A DNA stretch of 64,000 nucleotides from Campylorhamphus procurvoides (GCA_013396655.1 WBMV01000441.1:515774-579773); one strand, 5' to 3'; shown: positions 25,141 through 39,650, counted from the stretch's first letter. The notes: generated by a model not told the origin, from the letters alone. Program-made: numbers and translations.

Positions 25141-28100
25141 AATTCAATTTCAGTATTCTACAAAAGTTTATTGATTAGAACTCAGTCTGTGCCATATAGC
25201 TAATCTCAGGAGTGCAGATTAGTTGGGTGTTGTTTTTCCCATTTTCTAATTGACTGAGTACCCGAGTCCCACACTACTTTGCCTTCCTAATGAAGCCACC
25301 ATCACTGAAATCTTGTAGGAGTGGTAGGAGAAAAGAATGACTGAGAAATTTTACATAACCGTAAATACTTTTCCTTTTTTTCCCCTCTCCTTCTTTTTTT
25401 ATTTTTTAATTGGCACCAAACAGACCTTCCCTAGAACACCCTTCTTAGAAAAATGTAACCACAAGAAGATTTACTGTCTGAGCATTGTGTTTTATATTTT
25501 TCCCATTCATAGAATACTTTTATGTCTGGACATGAAACGTAGTTTGAAGCTTGTGTTTTGATTTTTGTTTGGCTCATTTAAACTGCTTCTATGCTGGTGC
25601 TCAAGCAGAGAAGGAGTAAGAATGATGTTCCAGCTCTTCTAACATATTCTAAATTCCCAGATGTAGAATTCAATTGCATGAGTGCTGGTAAAAAACAATC
25701 ACTAAGAGGGTGCAAAGAGTAGCAAAGTAAATTTATTTTTTTAATTGGGAGCACTGTGAACACAATCCTCAGAAAATGCAGCATAAGAACTTTGTATTAG
25801 GAGCTTGTTCGTGGAGTACCTTGATCTCAGCTAGATGAGATGCAGTTGACATTTGGCTGACAAAGCTCTAGGGAAAGCTGGCGGATGCTAAGAAATAAGA
25901 CATTTGGTGCAATTAGCTGCGGTACCAACCCAGGAATAAAATAAACAGGCACAACATGGGGATGAGGGGATTTTTCAGAATCAAGGCCTGAACTGCTTGC
26001 GGCTGCAGCAATTCCCTGCTTTTTGTACATTCTTTGGCAATTACCTGTTTAAATAACTGGTTTGCCTGGGTTTTAGATCCTGGAGAACTGCAGCTGGATT
26101 TGGCTTCTCCTTGTCTTCCCTTCCTCATCCCAGTATGTGCTGTGATACTGCACCCTACCCTGAAACAGCTGCTTCACCCACATCTGCCACAGAGGGCTAT
26201 GGGTTTAAAACTTAAACTGATACACGTTTAAGAGATCTGGATGGGCAGGGTGAGTCTAAATTCTGAACAGACTGAAATGACTGCAGGGGTGTCAGCTGCT
26301 TTTACATCCCTGAGCTTTATTGAATATTATACCAGGCAGAGAAATGGTCTTTGTTTAGGAACAACTTGTGCTACTTGATGAGGTGACTGACTAGTAATTT
26401 GTCTTCTGCAGTAACTCTCATGGGAAAACACTATATTTTCTTGTCATTTTATTCATGGATATCTTGCAGAATTTCCATATCCTTAAATCTTACCTTCCTA
26501 AAGCAAAAATAGTGAAATTTCAGGTTTCTTTGCTTAGTCCCTTGAAAGTTGTAGCAATTACAAAAATAAGCAACAACTAACATATGAGAAGGTAAGGGCT
26601 GCATCTGAGCTTGTGTGATAACCTTTGGATCTTCCAGATGGCTCTTGATTTGCTGAGGAAAAATTCCTTGCAAAATTTACCCAGAAAATAACTAAGCCAA
26701 AGAACTGGGGTAACAATGACTCAAGAACTTGAACCCTCTAAAATCCACTTAAGAACCATTAAAGTTTCCCCTTTCAAATAGGAGAATTAAAATATTGCAT
26801 GCATGTAAGTTTTAATCTGGAGGTAATGAGCAATGTTAGGTTGACGAAGACACCCTTTCCCTTTCTTTGAGTCTTCCCTTTAGCTACCAGTAATTCTTGC
26901 ACTGCTGGTGATGCTGTTGGTGTCAGTATCCGTAGGAACCAAGTGGTGGGAGGAGATGGATGGCCAAGGACTCAGTGGCACATTTCAAACAGCAGTTAAC
27001 TACTCAAAAATATTTTAAATCAGGGAGAGGGACAGTAAGGAGAGGAGAAGAAAGGAAGGAAAAATACCACCCATAGCATAAGTGAATGAGGAAGATGCTC
27101 TGTTGGAGTATAGTCTGTTGGGAAAGGCCTCAAATTACCACAGACAAGCAGAACACCCAAGCAACAGACTGATAACTCCAGGGATGACTATGAAGCACAG
27201 GGACAACATCAAACCAGTACATCTGGTTGCCTTGACAAGGAATGTCACGAGGGATTGATTTCTATTGCATAAGGGAATAAATTCTTGGGGGTAAAGATGA
27301 GGGATATTTTGACTCTTTAAAAGCCAAGAAATTATGCACTAAAACACCAAAGAAAAAGAATGCAATTCTAATCTTAGGTGGCCTCAAATTCATGAAGGTT
27401 CAGAGATCTCATCTGTCTACATATCTAAATAATCAGTCTTAAATTAGCTGCAGTAAAAATCTAATTACTTTTCTCTACTGCAGCTACCTCCCTCTCCCCT
27501 TAGTATTTTGTGGCAGAGTGCTGTGGACTATTTCCGCAGCTTCAAATTTATGATTAATTGTTCTTAAATTATTAAGAGTCTCCGAATCATGTGTCCTTTA
27601 TCTACCTGTAGACACATTCTGTGTATCTTGATCAAACTGCTTTTCAATAACCTCTCTCTCAAAGCACAATTTCCCCTAAAATAATTTTATGTCCCTAAGA
27701 AGTTATGGCATCCTTTGTTTTGCGAAGTGGAGGATTTTTTAAAAAAGCCTTCTTCCTTCCTTCTAACAAGAACAGGATGTGCAAAAACTTTGGTTTATAT
27801 AAGCCTTCCTGGAAAGCATAAGAGAAACTCTGGAATCCATAAAAGCCACAGTGTAATAGCAAAAGAAGTCAATTTTTTTGTGAAGGTACATCGCTCTACT
27901 AGGATACATTAAGAAGACAAAATTTCAGGCCTTGGTTTTACAGAAGCCATAGAAAATACAATAAATTACTGGGATTGTTTCCTTGTGTCAACTGAGTACT
28001 TTCAGTAGGATACCATGAATGTATTATTTGGCAAAGGACTGATTTATTACCTACAAGAATTACAGAAACTGATGTCCAAATTTGAAGAGTTGCATCTATT

Positions 28101-28303
28101 ACTTAAAAAAAGAATTAAAATAATAAGCCTTACTTGACCTACAAGCTTACAGAATTTAGGGCATAGGAAATGCAAAAGCAAGAGGATGATCTGGAGCAGG
28201 GTACTTTCGATTCAGTTGATGTGGAACAGTTGCCTGTCACTTCATGCCAGCAACATTTATTATTCAGCTGACACCAGCAAGCCAGGTAAAGCTGTGCTGA
28301 AGC

Positions 28304-28309
28304 TTTATT
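28304..28309 (-). terminator. Distal candidate poly(A) signal for PPM1H
   Basis: AATAAA on the - strand in the context GCAAATAAAGCTTCAGC. A second AATAAA lies 48 bases further on at 28256-28261. If used, the 3'UTR would be about 5.7 kb. Which site is used cannot be told from sequence alone. Confidence 0.3.
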
Positions 28310-29234
28310 TGCACAGCAATTTTAAGCCTGACACTGTGGTCGGACTGCAGTAATAAACTGTAGGACTTAATGGGAGAGTGAGAAGGACCAGAGTGAAAGT
28401 AACACATTGCATCTCTCTGTGCTCTCCGTTATGCTCAGTGAATACAATGGGAACATGCAGCACTTTAAAAACCGGAGTAGCACTAGAACAGATGTTTTCA
28501 CTGCTGTCCTACTAAGTGTGAGGTGAAATAGGAAACAGGAGAATCACTTGTGCTACAGTGAAATATTTCAAAATATAAGAGTAGATACATGCCGAGCTTT
28601 CATTTTCTTTCTGGCAACGCAGGTGGGCATTGTCCATGGCTGTGCTGGTGCAGTGCAAGGTCAGTGTTAGTTCCTGCGTCTTCAGTACCTTCAAAAGCAT
28701 CTTTGGTTACTAAGTAACCACGAGCCCTTCCTTCCAGTGGAATCTATTCATTCACCCTTGGTTTTGCTCGAACATAAACTCAGAACAGAATTTAAGACAG
28801 TGACTCCTAAGGAACTGGGGATGAGGGAAAACTTACTCCAACTATGTTATCATTTCCAAAATTACACCCAATGCCTCAGAGAGCTGATAGCCGATAACTT
28901 TACACAGCTCTTCATTAAGTCAGAACATGGCAACTGGCAGTCTGAGCAATGAATCATGATCCAGTGGCAGCACACAGCTCTCACAGCTATCCTACAGCTG
29001 AACTCTTCCAGATCAACCCATACGCTAATGCACCTCATAGGAATTTACTTCATTAACTCAAGAGTGAGACCTTTTGTCAGTGAATCATCAGTTTCCTTGT
29101 AAAGCAGAGTGTGCTACTTGTCCATATTGCACAATTAGTAATACACATAAAGAGACTTAGGGAATCTTCATGACAAAGACAGAATAATAATGATTATAGA
29201 TCTAGATGGGTATATGCAATATATAATTTAAAAT

Positions 29235-29240
29235 TTTATT
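29235..29240 (-). terminator. PPM1H: Candidate PPM1H poly(A) signal
   Basis: AATAAA on the - strand, about 4.7 kb after the stop codon. The distance is similar to what is known for mammalian PPM1H. Confidence 0.4.
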
Positions 29241-31830
29241 TTAAAACTTTACACATACACTTCTTCAGTATCCTCCTCTTTTGTTCATTGCACTGAAAAG
29301 TTTCAAAAAACACAAAATATATCCCTTTACTAAACATTTTTTGTTCTTAGGTTACAAAAAGATTAACATTTCACAGTCACAAAGCAGAAGTACATTGGTC
29401 CAAAACATCTTCCTCCAGCAGGTCCTCCTTTCTTCAGGACATATAAACCCCAGACAGTTGTACAGATCTCAAATTAAGATATTAAGATGAATTGTCCAAT
29501 ACAGGAAAGAAAAATGTGGCAGCTATTAAAAAAAAATCAAAATAAGACACCTATGAAAGAACACCAACAGCAAAGGTTAAAAAAAAAAAAAGAAAACAGA
29601 ATGAGCATGGAGGTGGACAAGAGCATCCTCCTTCAAGTACATCACAGGTAGAAATACAGCAGCACAGCTACAGCATCATTTGGTCACTCTCTCTCACAAC
29701 ACTGAATCTTCATCTAAGACACATGGAGGGAAACTGTTTACACACCTAAAATGCTGGGGAGGAACAACAATTCCACACAGTTTGCCATTAAGGTTTGATA
29801 CAAAAATGTTGAACATATTTGTACATTAAACGTAAAATAAAAGCAAAACACTGAGGTGAGAAGAAACACAGCAGATTTGCTCAGAGCATGTAGTGTTCTT
29901 CAAAAACTTAGCAGAAGTGCAGAGTGAAAATCTGCTCAAAACATCCTGGAGGCACAGAGCTGACAGTATGTCATCATATTTAAACACAGAAGTAACTGTA
30001 AATGTAAATCTACTGATAACAACAGACTCCCTCCACTCTTCCTTTAGCTTTTCAGCCCTCTTATTTTTTAGAATTTATTAACAAAATTCTCTCTCTCTAG
30101 TGGGAGGCCACTGAACATCTCAGACAATACACTTTTGTGTTCAGGAAGGAAACATTTTTGCCTTAACATACCAAAAGATGGCTGTGTGCCTCACATAATA
30201 AGGTGTAAATGAAATTTCTAACCACCTTCTTCATCAAATTAAACAAAGAAAATTTTAGGCCGTAGTGCAAGAGAAAAGTGTCCAAAATGCCTGTGCTTCC
30301 TTCCACAGCAGCCTTCATAGGAGAATGGTAGAAGCTTCTTGGTTTTGGGTTTCTAGAAGTGGGACTGGTCTAGGCACCAGAAGTCTGCATTACACTGCAC
30401 TATCAGCCACCTCTATTTACTAGTGCCTTTCCTTGCCATTATCCAAGGGAGGACAAGAACTTGCCCAACTATCTGAGCACTGCCTATGCACAGGCAAGGC
30501 ACAGCACTGTGCAATAGCAATATGAATGCAGATGTAACTCAGGACTGAGGTTCCTTGAGCTAAGGCTTAACAGTTTTGGATCCTAAGGGAACTTGCCTGG
30601 AAAACCCAGCACTGCCAGCACCAGGCAGTAATTAAAACAACACGCCAAGAATCTAAAATTTGGACTTGATGCCGACTTGCTCCAGCTGGGGACATGAGCT
30701 GTCTGCTCCGAACTCGAGAGCTTCACTGAGCCCTAGAGCACCTGCAAGTCTGAACAAGGCATCCATCCTCCACCTATCTGAAAAATGACACTGTGCACCA
30801 TGGATCCTCCCCACCATCACTGGTTTCTTACAAAATAATTCAGCCTATAAAAGGGCATTGGAAATTAGGAATGTAATTGGAAATAGGAATTTAATTATTC
30901 TTGCCTGTTGCGAAATACCTCCCCAATAAATGACTCCTGCTGGCTGGTTCTTTGAGGCTTTGCTGTGTGTATGTATTTATACCATGCCTTGAAGCAGAGC
31001 ATTGATTCCAGTGCAGGGATGTAAGAAGCTTCTAGTGAAAGCAGATAGAAGTGAAAGCCCAAGTACTAATGCAGCAGGTCAAATGCACCAGACACTCCAG
31101 GGAGGCAAGCACCTAAATTTCTAAGAGATACTTTGTAAAAAAGCAAAACAAAAAGCATCACAGTTTCAGCCACACACTGAAACCTTTTATTAAAGTCCTC
31201 AGAATGTATTAGTTGATGCTAATTGGTATTAATTGTTGATACTGTACTTTTGCCCTTTCCAGGAGAGAGGCTGACAGCAAATGCAACTCGACCTGGGCCC
31301 AGCCACAGCAGAGAAGCCGTCTGACTGGTGGCAGTGCCGCAGATGAACAACACTGTGCAGGCTGATTCACCAGGACCCACCATATCGCGGTCTGAGAAAT
31401 CACCTGCCAGTTTGCTTCCCACCAACTCATGCAATCTCCTGACCCATCCCTTCAGGGGTACATTTAAAAACACCCTGAATGAGAAGTTGCCTTTATCACT
31501 GCCTTGAAGTTTCACTTTTAAATTTTGGAAAATGCTACACAGGAAATCTATTTCCACCACATGGTACTTGGTGGTTTTATAAAGACTGTTATGTGTGTTG
31601 ACACCATGTTACCAAATAATGAAGACCAACTATGCATGAGCACTGAAATATTTGACTTGGGCTTATAGTTGGTACCAGGAAGCACCGGCTCCTTTCCTGC
31701 TCAGATGATTTCACCAAATTTGCCAGCACTAGTTTCTTCGTGAAAGAGGATCTGGATTGAGATGACTACACAACTGCATTTGTGAAGAGACAACGGAAGT
31801 TACAGAGAGTACAAAAAGCATGTTTACAAG

Positions 31831-31836
31831 TTTATT
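31831..31836 (-). terminator. PPM1H: Possible proximal PPM1H poly(A) signal
   Basis: AATAAA on the - strand in the context GCCTAATAAACTTG, about 2.1 kb after the stop codon. Confidence 0.3.
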
Positions 31837-33945
31837 AGGCAAAAAAAAGTGCAAGAGAAGTTCTCTTGCTTAAACTTTGAAACATATGAGGGGCCATGGG
31901 AAAACTATTCTAGACTCCAAAACTCTCTTTTTACCCAGATGCACACAGAAAAAGAGTTAAAGAGAGAAAAAATAAGGAAAGATAAAGCATGACAACACAT
32001 AATCAGATATGCCATTGATTTATGCTGAAGCTCTAGAATATAAAACACCTGTGTTCTGCACAGCTTTATCACATGCAGGCACTGGGGAACTCATGGAACA
32101 GGCTTTAGGCTAAAAACATGCAGCTTGCTGCATGTTTGAGCCATTACACACTCCACATTGCCTGCTTTCACCCTGAAACTCCTTCTGAGTCTAGAATGAA
32201 GAGCAAGAGTAGTTTAAATTCACCAAACTGTTGGACATGTACTTCCGGACGCAATCAAATACAGCATCTGGGCAGCTACACTGCACTCGCGCGGCGTCCT
32301 GTTTACACAGCACGTTATAAATTACAAAACTGGCAAGCTCTGGGCCACACCTGTTCAGGAGAAAGTCTGCAAAGGGTACAGCATCCTCTTTCTCCTTTGG
32401 AAAGGACACTACATTTGGAAGTTCCCTAGTCAGTGCCCTACAATTATGTCAGCTTCTGCCTTTTTTCCTATCAAAGAAGTACAAACCAGATGAACAACTC
32501 CACATGAGTGTGGTCTGGAGCTAAATTAGGTGGAAGTTGGCTCCCCAGTCAATATACCTGCCTATATGCTAGAATCTTCTGATTTTGTTTTTTCTTAAAT
32601 TCCTGCCAATGCAGCAAGAGAGCTTCCTGCTTGAAGACTAAGCAGCGAGGTCACACTGCAGATTTGCTCACTTGTTTCTCCTGGACTACTGCTTTCACTT
32701 TGATAATGTTTTATGCAAATGCACTTTATTTAAATTGATTTATCACTGCTAAGAAAAATGCTGCTGAAGCTAGCCAAGGACTTGTATCTATCACAGTCAT
32801 CTTGTGATCCTTGACTATAGTACTCAATGCCAAGAGGACAGAAAGTTATAAGCTGTCACTTTCTGATCACCCAAGTCAAGCCAGTGAGGGTATATTGAAT
32901 AATAAGTGAGGCAGGAAGAAATTAACACCTTTTAAATAGATCAGTATCTGGGTATCAAATTGCTAATGAGAACAATACCACCACTTCAAGTAGGAATCCA
33001 ACTGAAAATACACTCAGGAGCCCAAACTAATTTACTAAATCCCAACTGATGCAAAAACTTTATGGTCAGGGATCCTTTCAACAGGATAAGGCAGGCAGAA
33101 CCATTCAATGAATGTATATCTCTGATCCCAAAAAACCCACAGCCTCCAGGTAAACATCAGATATAGCTGAGTTTGCATGCTCTGTATAATCATGGTATAC
33201 ACACAACAAGGAATCTTGACATATAAAATAACTCCTCACACCAGAATAAATTCTGCCATACTGTGACCTATTTCTCCTGGACAATTTTGCAGGTGGCTGC
33301 TTTAGCTGCAGTAAACAGGCATAGTCACACTGAAAACAATTTCAGTCTTCCTACTAAAATACAGGAGGTATCTACTGAAGAAGAGACAGGAGAGGAAAAT
33401 GGGGGCTCGAAGGATTACACGTTTGAAGTTGTCCATAGATAAGTCATGAATACAACTTTCTGAAAGAAGAAAACTCTTGAGTCTCATATATGTATACATA
33501 TATATTTTTAAATGAGAGGTGACCCAAGCCACCTTCTGAATATTTGGGGTAGATTTCAGGAGCCTCCTTGGCTTCTGATACCCCCTTCTACTTTCACAAC
33601 TGAAATGGCTCTTCCAAGCTACATGGTAAACTGAGAAAAAAATTAATTCCCCACCCCACCTGGAGGGATGACAGAATCCATTATATGCTAGCAGCATTTA
33701 AATCCCATTCCTGTTAAGCACCAAAACCATTTCTATAGGGAAATTGGAATCTTAAGGGTTACCTTTAATCATATACAGTATACGTGCAGAGCCCTACCTT
33801 TCGGGCAGAAAAATACCCCTCCAGCATTAGTTTTGACAAGATTACATCAACTGGAAGTGTCCTGGTCAGACCACCAAAAGCTTATCACCTCTTACAGGCC
33901 CTTCCCAAAAAGATCCCCTTCCTATAACCAGTCTTGATGCTACTT

Positions 33946-34093
33946 TCATGACTGTTTGTTCCCATGTATTAAAGGGATCACGTAGACAGAGATGTCGTCT
34001 CCAGAGCCCAGCCTGTCGTTGGATATTCGCCAGCCCCGGTCCTTCAGCACTCCCCTGGCTCGCATCACCAGGTCCTGCGCCGCCAGCGTGTAC
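33946..34093 (-). CDS. PPM1H: PPM1H last coding exon (C-terminus and stop)
   Basis: This exon opens after an acceptor reading CTTCCACAG (AG at 34094-34095). Its first base completes the Arg codon split with the previous exon. It encodes 48 residues from YTLAAQDLVMRARG through GWRISNDRLGSGDD to a C-terminus of HGNKQS, then TGA at 33946-33948. The GSGDDISVYVI strand is the final PP2C motif. Its first Asp is the metal ligand numbered 498 in the human enzyme. Mammalian PPM1H ends NKLS as I recall it, so the NKQS here is a small lineage difference. The exon is CpG-rich compared with the surrounding intron and UTR, as coding sequence often is. Confidence 0.96.
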
Positions 34094-35430
34094 CTGTGGA
34101 AGAGGCAGAATACAGCCAGGGAGTGTTCATTTCTGTGAGGACAGTGGGTTTTCACAGCCTGCCACCTGCTGGATTTAATGTTGTGCCCTACCAGGACATG
34201 CTTCCCAGTGTTTTAGAGGCAGGCAGAAAAACCACAAATCACGGCATACCTACAAAGCAGCTCCTTGCAGTTCAGTGACAGTTCCTGAGTAAAAATGTAA
34301 AGGTATTTGACAGACACCACTTGAACAAAAGGCACTGGCCATTCTGGGTGCCTGGCTTCACCACTCTTCAGAAAAATACGAAACATATTTGCCTTAAATT
34401 GACTTTCTAGGAGTAATCTGAAAAACAGAGGACCCCAATACTTGTTGGAAACTACATGCTTGTTCACTGACACACCTGAAGGTAATCACGTCTCAACTAT
34501 TTCAGAGATTAACTGTAATAACGTAAATTGAAAGCAAGTAATGGAGCATAAAAAATAAAATCCAAATTACACTTCAAGCCAAGTAGACTAACTTGACTGT
34601 GTTCACTGAGTGCAGGAATAATTTTTAAATCTCTTCTATTCTGAAACTGGAAAAGGAAACTTACAGTTAATATGGCCAGATTAAGAGAGTTCCACAGTTC
34701 TTTCACATTTATGAGTTCAATGAAAACTGCATGAATGTGAGTTGTCAAGTGCTTAATTTAGTGAAATACCAAGGTTCATGTTGCTTCAAAACTCCCAGCC
34801 TGTGCTGGGCTGAGTGGCATTGGATTTATGGGATTTATTTTTCCATCTTGAAAAACTACCTCACACTGCTTGGGGGCAGGAAGGTGTCAGAGTCCAAAAG
34901 GTGGTGCACAGACAGTGCTCTGTTATGTGTGCTGACATGTTGTCCCTTATCACTCTACCTGCTGTTACTACCTCAATACATCTGTGTACGCAGAAGTTCC
35001 TGTGAAAGAAATCTCATTGTGGTTGAACAGCTACTGTTCCATGTTTTACTCCATCAGTCCAACACCTGGCCAAGATGTTCTGAATTTAGTTGGGTGGAGT
35101 CAAGCTTTTCTATTATTTGATAATTAAAGATTAATTCAATAGCTAAAAGACTGACAAGAAAAAAATAGTGCAATATTGTGTCTGCATGTGTTTTATTTAA
35201 AGCATAAATATCAACCTCCAAGATGATGCAGTGCTCTATGAAGCCATAAACACAGGACTCCAGAACTAAAGCACACCTCTGTAGTTTCCAAAAACCAGGA
35301 AGGACAAGAAAGGTTTGCATTTCAATACCCCCTTTCTGTAGGGAGGATCCTTGACCAGAAATGATCTGTCCAGATCTCATCTGAGGAATGCGAAAGAACA
35401 ATATGGAAGAAGAACATGGATCAGAAGCTC

Positions 35431-35447
35431 TGTGTGTGTGTGTGTGT
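35431..35447. repeat. (TG)n microsatellite
   Basis: Eight uninterrupted TG units. Confidence 0.85.
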
Positions 35448-38400
35448 AAGTTTATCAGTTACCCAGGATTGTTCTAACCCCAGAACTTTTCACCACAGAA
35501 TGCATTATTAAATGGTAATTTCTATCAGTAGAGACTTTACTCAGTCTCTAGGGATAAAAGAAAAAAAACAACCCAGTTTTGTTCTGTTTCTAGAATTTTG
35601 ATGCTTTAACTGCAATGACTCCTTTGAACCAGGAGTAGATATATTTCTTCTAGTAAAAAGATTTCTTCAATGCAAATGAACAAACACTTGATTACTCAAA
35701 AAGTTTTATGCTAAATTCAAGTAATATTGTAGAGCAGGAATGCACCTCCTGCTTCTAGTGGTCCTGAGTGATAAAATTTCCAGCCCTCACAAGTTTTGAC
35801 AAATTATCCATAAGAGAACAGCTCAGACATGAAATCTAACACACATGCTTGCTCACACACATGCACACTGTCCACATGTTCTAAGATTAGTCTGTACCAA
35901 CAATTTTGAGCTATAACAGCAGGATGTAACAAGAACCACTGCCTTTACTGTCCTAATGCAACATGAAATCATATTTTCTCAGAAGGAAAAAATGAAACAT
36001 ACATACTTGCACTCCTCAGTTCCCAAATTAGATGCAGGGCTAAGGAACAAAAGGACTCCATGTGGCAAGCAAGAAATTGAAATATTTATTCACAGCATGT
36101 CTGATTCTGAGTGAATTTGGGCAAGAACATATTTCCCAAGGATTTCTCAGCTATTGTCAGAATTTAGGAAAGAAATACCCATCATTCTGCAGGAAAACTT
36201 TGCCTTCCTGCTTTTTCTAATTAACAAGGGCTCCTCACATCTAAAGAGTACAAAGGAATGAGTATTGCTTTTGTGTTAAGGTTTTGCTACTGAGTGTTTG
36301 GAGAGGGCAAGATAAAAAAATGGGATTTTAATAAACTGGAAATTCATAGACAGACTATGAAATACTCAAGAAAACCGGTGCAATGAAGCAAAGGAAAAGG
36401 AACAGGTGAAGGCAGCAGTGAAGTAACATATTCCTCTCCTGTGTAGAGCTGCACTGAAGCAATGCTGTTCAACTTGGCACTAGAGGAGATAGGGCGAGTC
36501 TCTTGTACCAGGCGATAAATAGTAGCAGCAGCAGCAGTCCATTACCAAATGTTTTATTCTTCTGTGCTGTGAAATTGGGATTCAGCTGCAGAGACAGCAT
36601 TAGAGAACTGCTGAAGTAGTTTTAAAGTATCCACTTCCTCCTAATGAATAGCCTTGCTGGAATACAACTTTTCTGTTTTAAAATAAATATACTTTTTTTT
36701 TATTTCTGCTAGAGCTTTCTGTATTGATCAGTGAAAGTACTGCAGGAGAAATGGTGACAGTGGGGGAATCATGCTGCTGTCTTGAGCAGCTTCTTATCTT
36801 CTCACACGCAGCAGAGGTGGAGGAGCTCCGCAGCATCCTCATAAATCTCTAGCTAGTGAGAGAGAGAAAGTGAGAGGAAAGAAGAAAGGACAAGAGGAAG
36901 GATAAGACATAAAAGATTCCCAAGGTCAGGGGGTAAACCTGCATAAGTGCAGCTGAAGGAAGTGGGCAAAGGGTCATGTTTCCCCATCTTCATACCTCTT
37001 CAGAGAGCTGATGTACAGAAAGCAGCAGTGTGCTGCTACCACCTGTTCTTCATTCAGAGACCCCTTAATGCTCGTCTGCCACAATACCCATAGGAAATGA
37101 GCTGACTAAGAAATCCAGCTCCACCCCAATCTCTTCACTCCATCACAGCCATCACCCAGCAACTGTTCTCTAAACAAGTCTGTGCCTATCATTTGCTGCC
37201 CAAATCCCCTGAGATTGAGTCTGCATGGCTGGATGAAGACAGACCTGAGGACTTTGCCCTCCCTGTACTTGGAGATGTCCAGGCATATACTATGTTTGAC
37301 AGGATTCAGAGATGTTTTTTATGTGGGCAACAAACACTCACAGCAAATATCAGTAGGAGAGAGTCCCAAGGGCATTGCCAGGGGCTGTAAGCTCTTACCC
37401 ATGAGCCTATAAAGTGACTTGTAATTCAAATGGGAGGAATATTGTTCCCACAAGGAACTAATTATGTAACAGATAAGTACTCTGCAGCTCTAAAATCCTG
37501 TCTAGCCTTTTTTTTTTCCCTTTTTAATATACTGCTGTCAGGGAGTAAGTAGGCTATTGGGTCAGCTGGATCCAGGGTCTGCTCCACAGGTTTGTTCTCA
37601 GGAAGACCACAGCATTGCCAAACCCAGCAAGCAAATCTCTTACATTCTGACATGTTTTCTACATCCTTAGAGGTATTACATTTTCAGCTGTTCACCTCAC
37701 CACAGACTGTCACTACACCCATCACAGAACCTGACATTTTCTAGGATAACATTTCCTTTAAACATAACACTGATAATACAGCAAACAAGATTTTCCTGTC
37801 ACTGTCTAGCGAGAGGAATTAATGTAGCTCCACAGCCTGAGCTGCAATACTACTGTAAACTCATTAGTTATACCTCATTTAGACCACGGTGAAGTAATTA
37901 CATAAAAACCTTTAAATAATTACTTTAAAACCTTTAAATATTCTTTACAACCAAGCAGCAAGAGCAATTCCACAAAGGTAATTTTCATAAATATTATTGT
38001 AAACTGTATGAGGGACTGCTCTAATTATCTTTTGCATGCTGGCATGAGAAATGTCTTGCCACCGCTATTTGTAAGCCTCCAAATGACCTGGCACAAAGTT
38101 GCTTAAAAGAACAAATTAGTTTTCAATTCAGATGTCCATTCACAGACCAGTAGGTCAAACACCAATAAACGTGTTTGTTCTAAGTTATAAACAGCAGACT
38201 TAGTTCTGGAATGAGTGGTACTCACATTGGCACAAACAGCAACTAATTTCTCACAAGTAATTTTTTCCTCTAGTGTCTCTGATTGCTATGAGTGTTTTAT
38301 AACATATAAAAAATTCCTCACCTAACAAGTCAAAAAGATCAAACAAAGAATTCTCCTTCCTACTGCAGCAGAAATGGTGGCCATCACCAGCTCAATAAAG

Positions 38401-39650
38401 ACCAAAAGGAACAAGACAGACACAACACACTCTGACTGTATTCCCAACAGACAAGACTGGTGAGGATGGTAGGCAGGGCCAACCTTTCCCAAATACTGGA
38501 CAAGAATGGAGACAGAGCAGGACGAGGTATTGCATTTTACCAGATGTCTTTGCAAGAAGAGACTCAGGTATGCAGGAATGAGAGCAAAAGCCCCCTCACA
38601 TCTCTGAACGATGCTAGAGAATAACTGAAAGTAAGTTGGATGGGTCATATCCTCCTACCTTAAATTAATGGCATATCTGCATAGCACAGTGCCTGGAAGG
38701 GCATCTCCCTAATCTTGCCTGATCTCCCAGGGAGAGGGCAGACACACCTGCATGTCTTGCTGAAGCAGAGACAGCCCTGGCTGTCTTTCATGCCACATCT
38801 CATCTTTGGTGCAATGAGGTGGGCAAGGTAAAATATTGCAGTTGCAGCTTCATGCTAATCACCCATTCTGATGACTCCAGCAAAACCTCTTCTAGCATTC
38901 CATGCTTGTAAGTGTCAGAGCAAGAAAATACTGTTGTTGATTTACTTCAAAACTGCTCTCACTTTAAAACCCAAGTGTCTGTCAGGGTGTTCATACCACA
39001 CCAACTTATCTTCCTTGTTTGCTGATGGAGAATGGGGCTGACCCTGTGAAGATGATCACTTATAAACACGAGAAACACCAAGCCTTTTGAGATGGGTCTT
39101 CAAGAGCTTTTTTTGAACCTTCACTTTCCACAGACCAACTGGGGATTGTAAAATCACTTTTTCCCACTCTTAGCCCAGGATGAGGGCAGAAGACAGTGGT
39201 AGACAGGCCTGAATTCAGGAGCAATACAAACTTCCCTTTCTGAACAGTTCCTAGGGAAGGATAAAGCTCTTCCCACTTTCAGTCCTTCTGTTTACAAGCA
39301 AGAGACTGCTGATCTCTAGCATATTTTAAACCATAGCAACACTGAACTCAGTAGCAGACAGACCTATAGACTCACTCAAGGCAGACAGCCTCTAGACAGT
39401 TGTTTGGGAACTTGTTTGCATAGTGGTTTGCATGTTTTAAAGACAGAAACTGGTAACTTAAGAGGTGATAAAGACAGAAAAATGAAAAGAATGAGATAGA
39501 CTAAAACTGTGAAATGAAACAGAATCCAATTAAATGGAGTCAGACTTTCCACCTATTTCATCACCGCACCTGTATTGGTAGCACTGCTCATCCCCTACTA
39601 AGGGTGGGTTCCTATGAGCAGGAATGAGTGTGAACTACACTGTGCAGTAT

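Larger units (their letters stand above)
21481..28250. other. Intergenic DNA, no gene seen
   Basis: No supported gene. It has an A/C-rich stretch near 22.76 kb, short GA and TA repeats, and a stretch around 22.95-23.75 kb that reads like conserved regulatory DNA (see findings). The right limit depends on where the PPM1H 3'UTR ends. Confidence 0.5.
29213..33945 (-). other. PPM1H: Candidate PPM1H 3'UTR
   Basis: This is the stretch after the PPM1H stop codon. It has no splice acceptor followed by coding sequence and no other gene. A canonical AATAAA on the - strand at 29235-29240 (AAAATAAAATTTT context) would give a 3'UTR of about 4.7 kb. Human PPM1H also has a 3'UTR of several kb. Earlier AATAAA motifs on the same strand at 32725-32730 and 31831-31836 could give shorter forms, and motifs at 28304 and 28256 longer ones. 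The body includes a 32.2-32.4 kb block with several CpGs (see findings). The extent is inferred, not shown. Confidence 0.5.

Noticed and set aside
29213..33945. let-7 target sites in the PPM1H 3'UTR, as a possible link between the two genes
   Set aside because: By eye I found only one 6-base seed match (TACCTC on the - strand near 33365) and no 7- or 8-base site, which is no more than chance.
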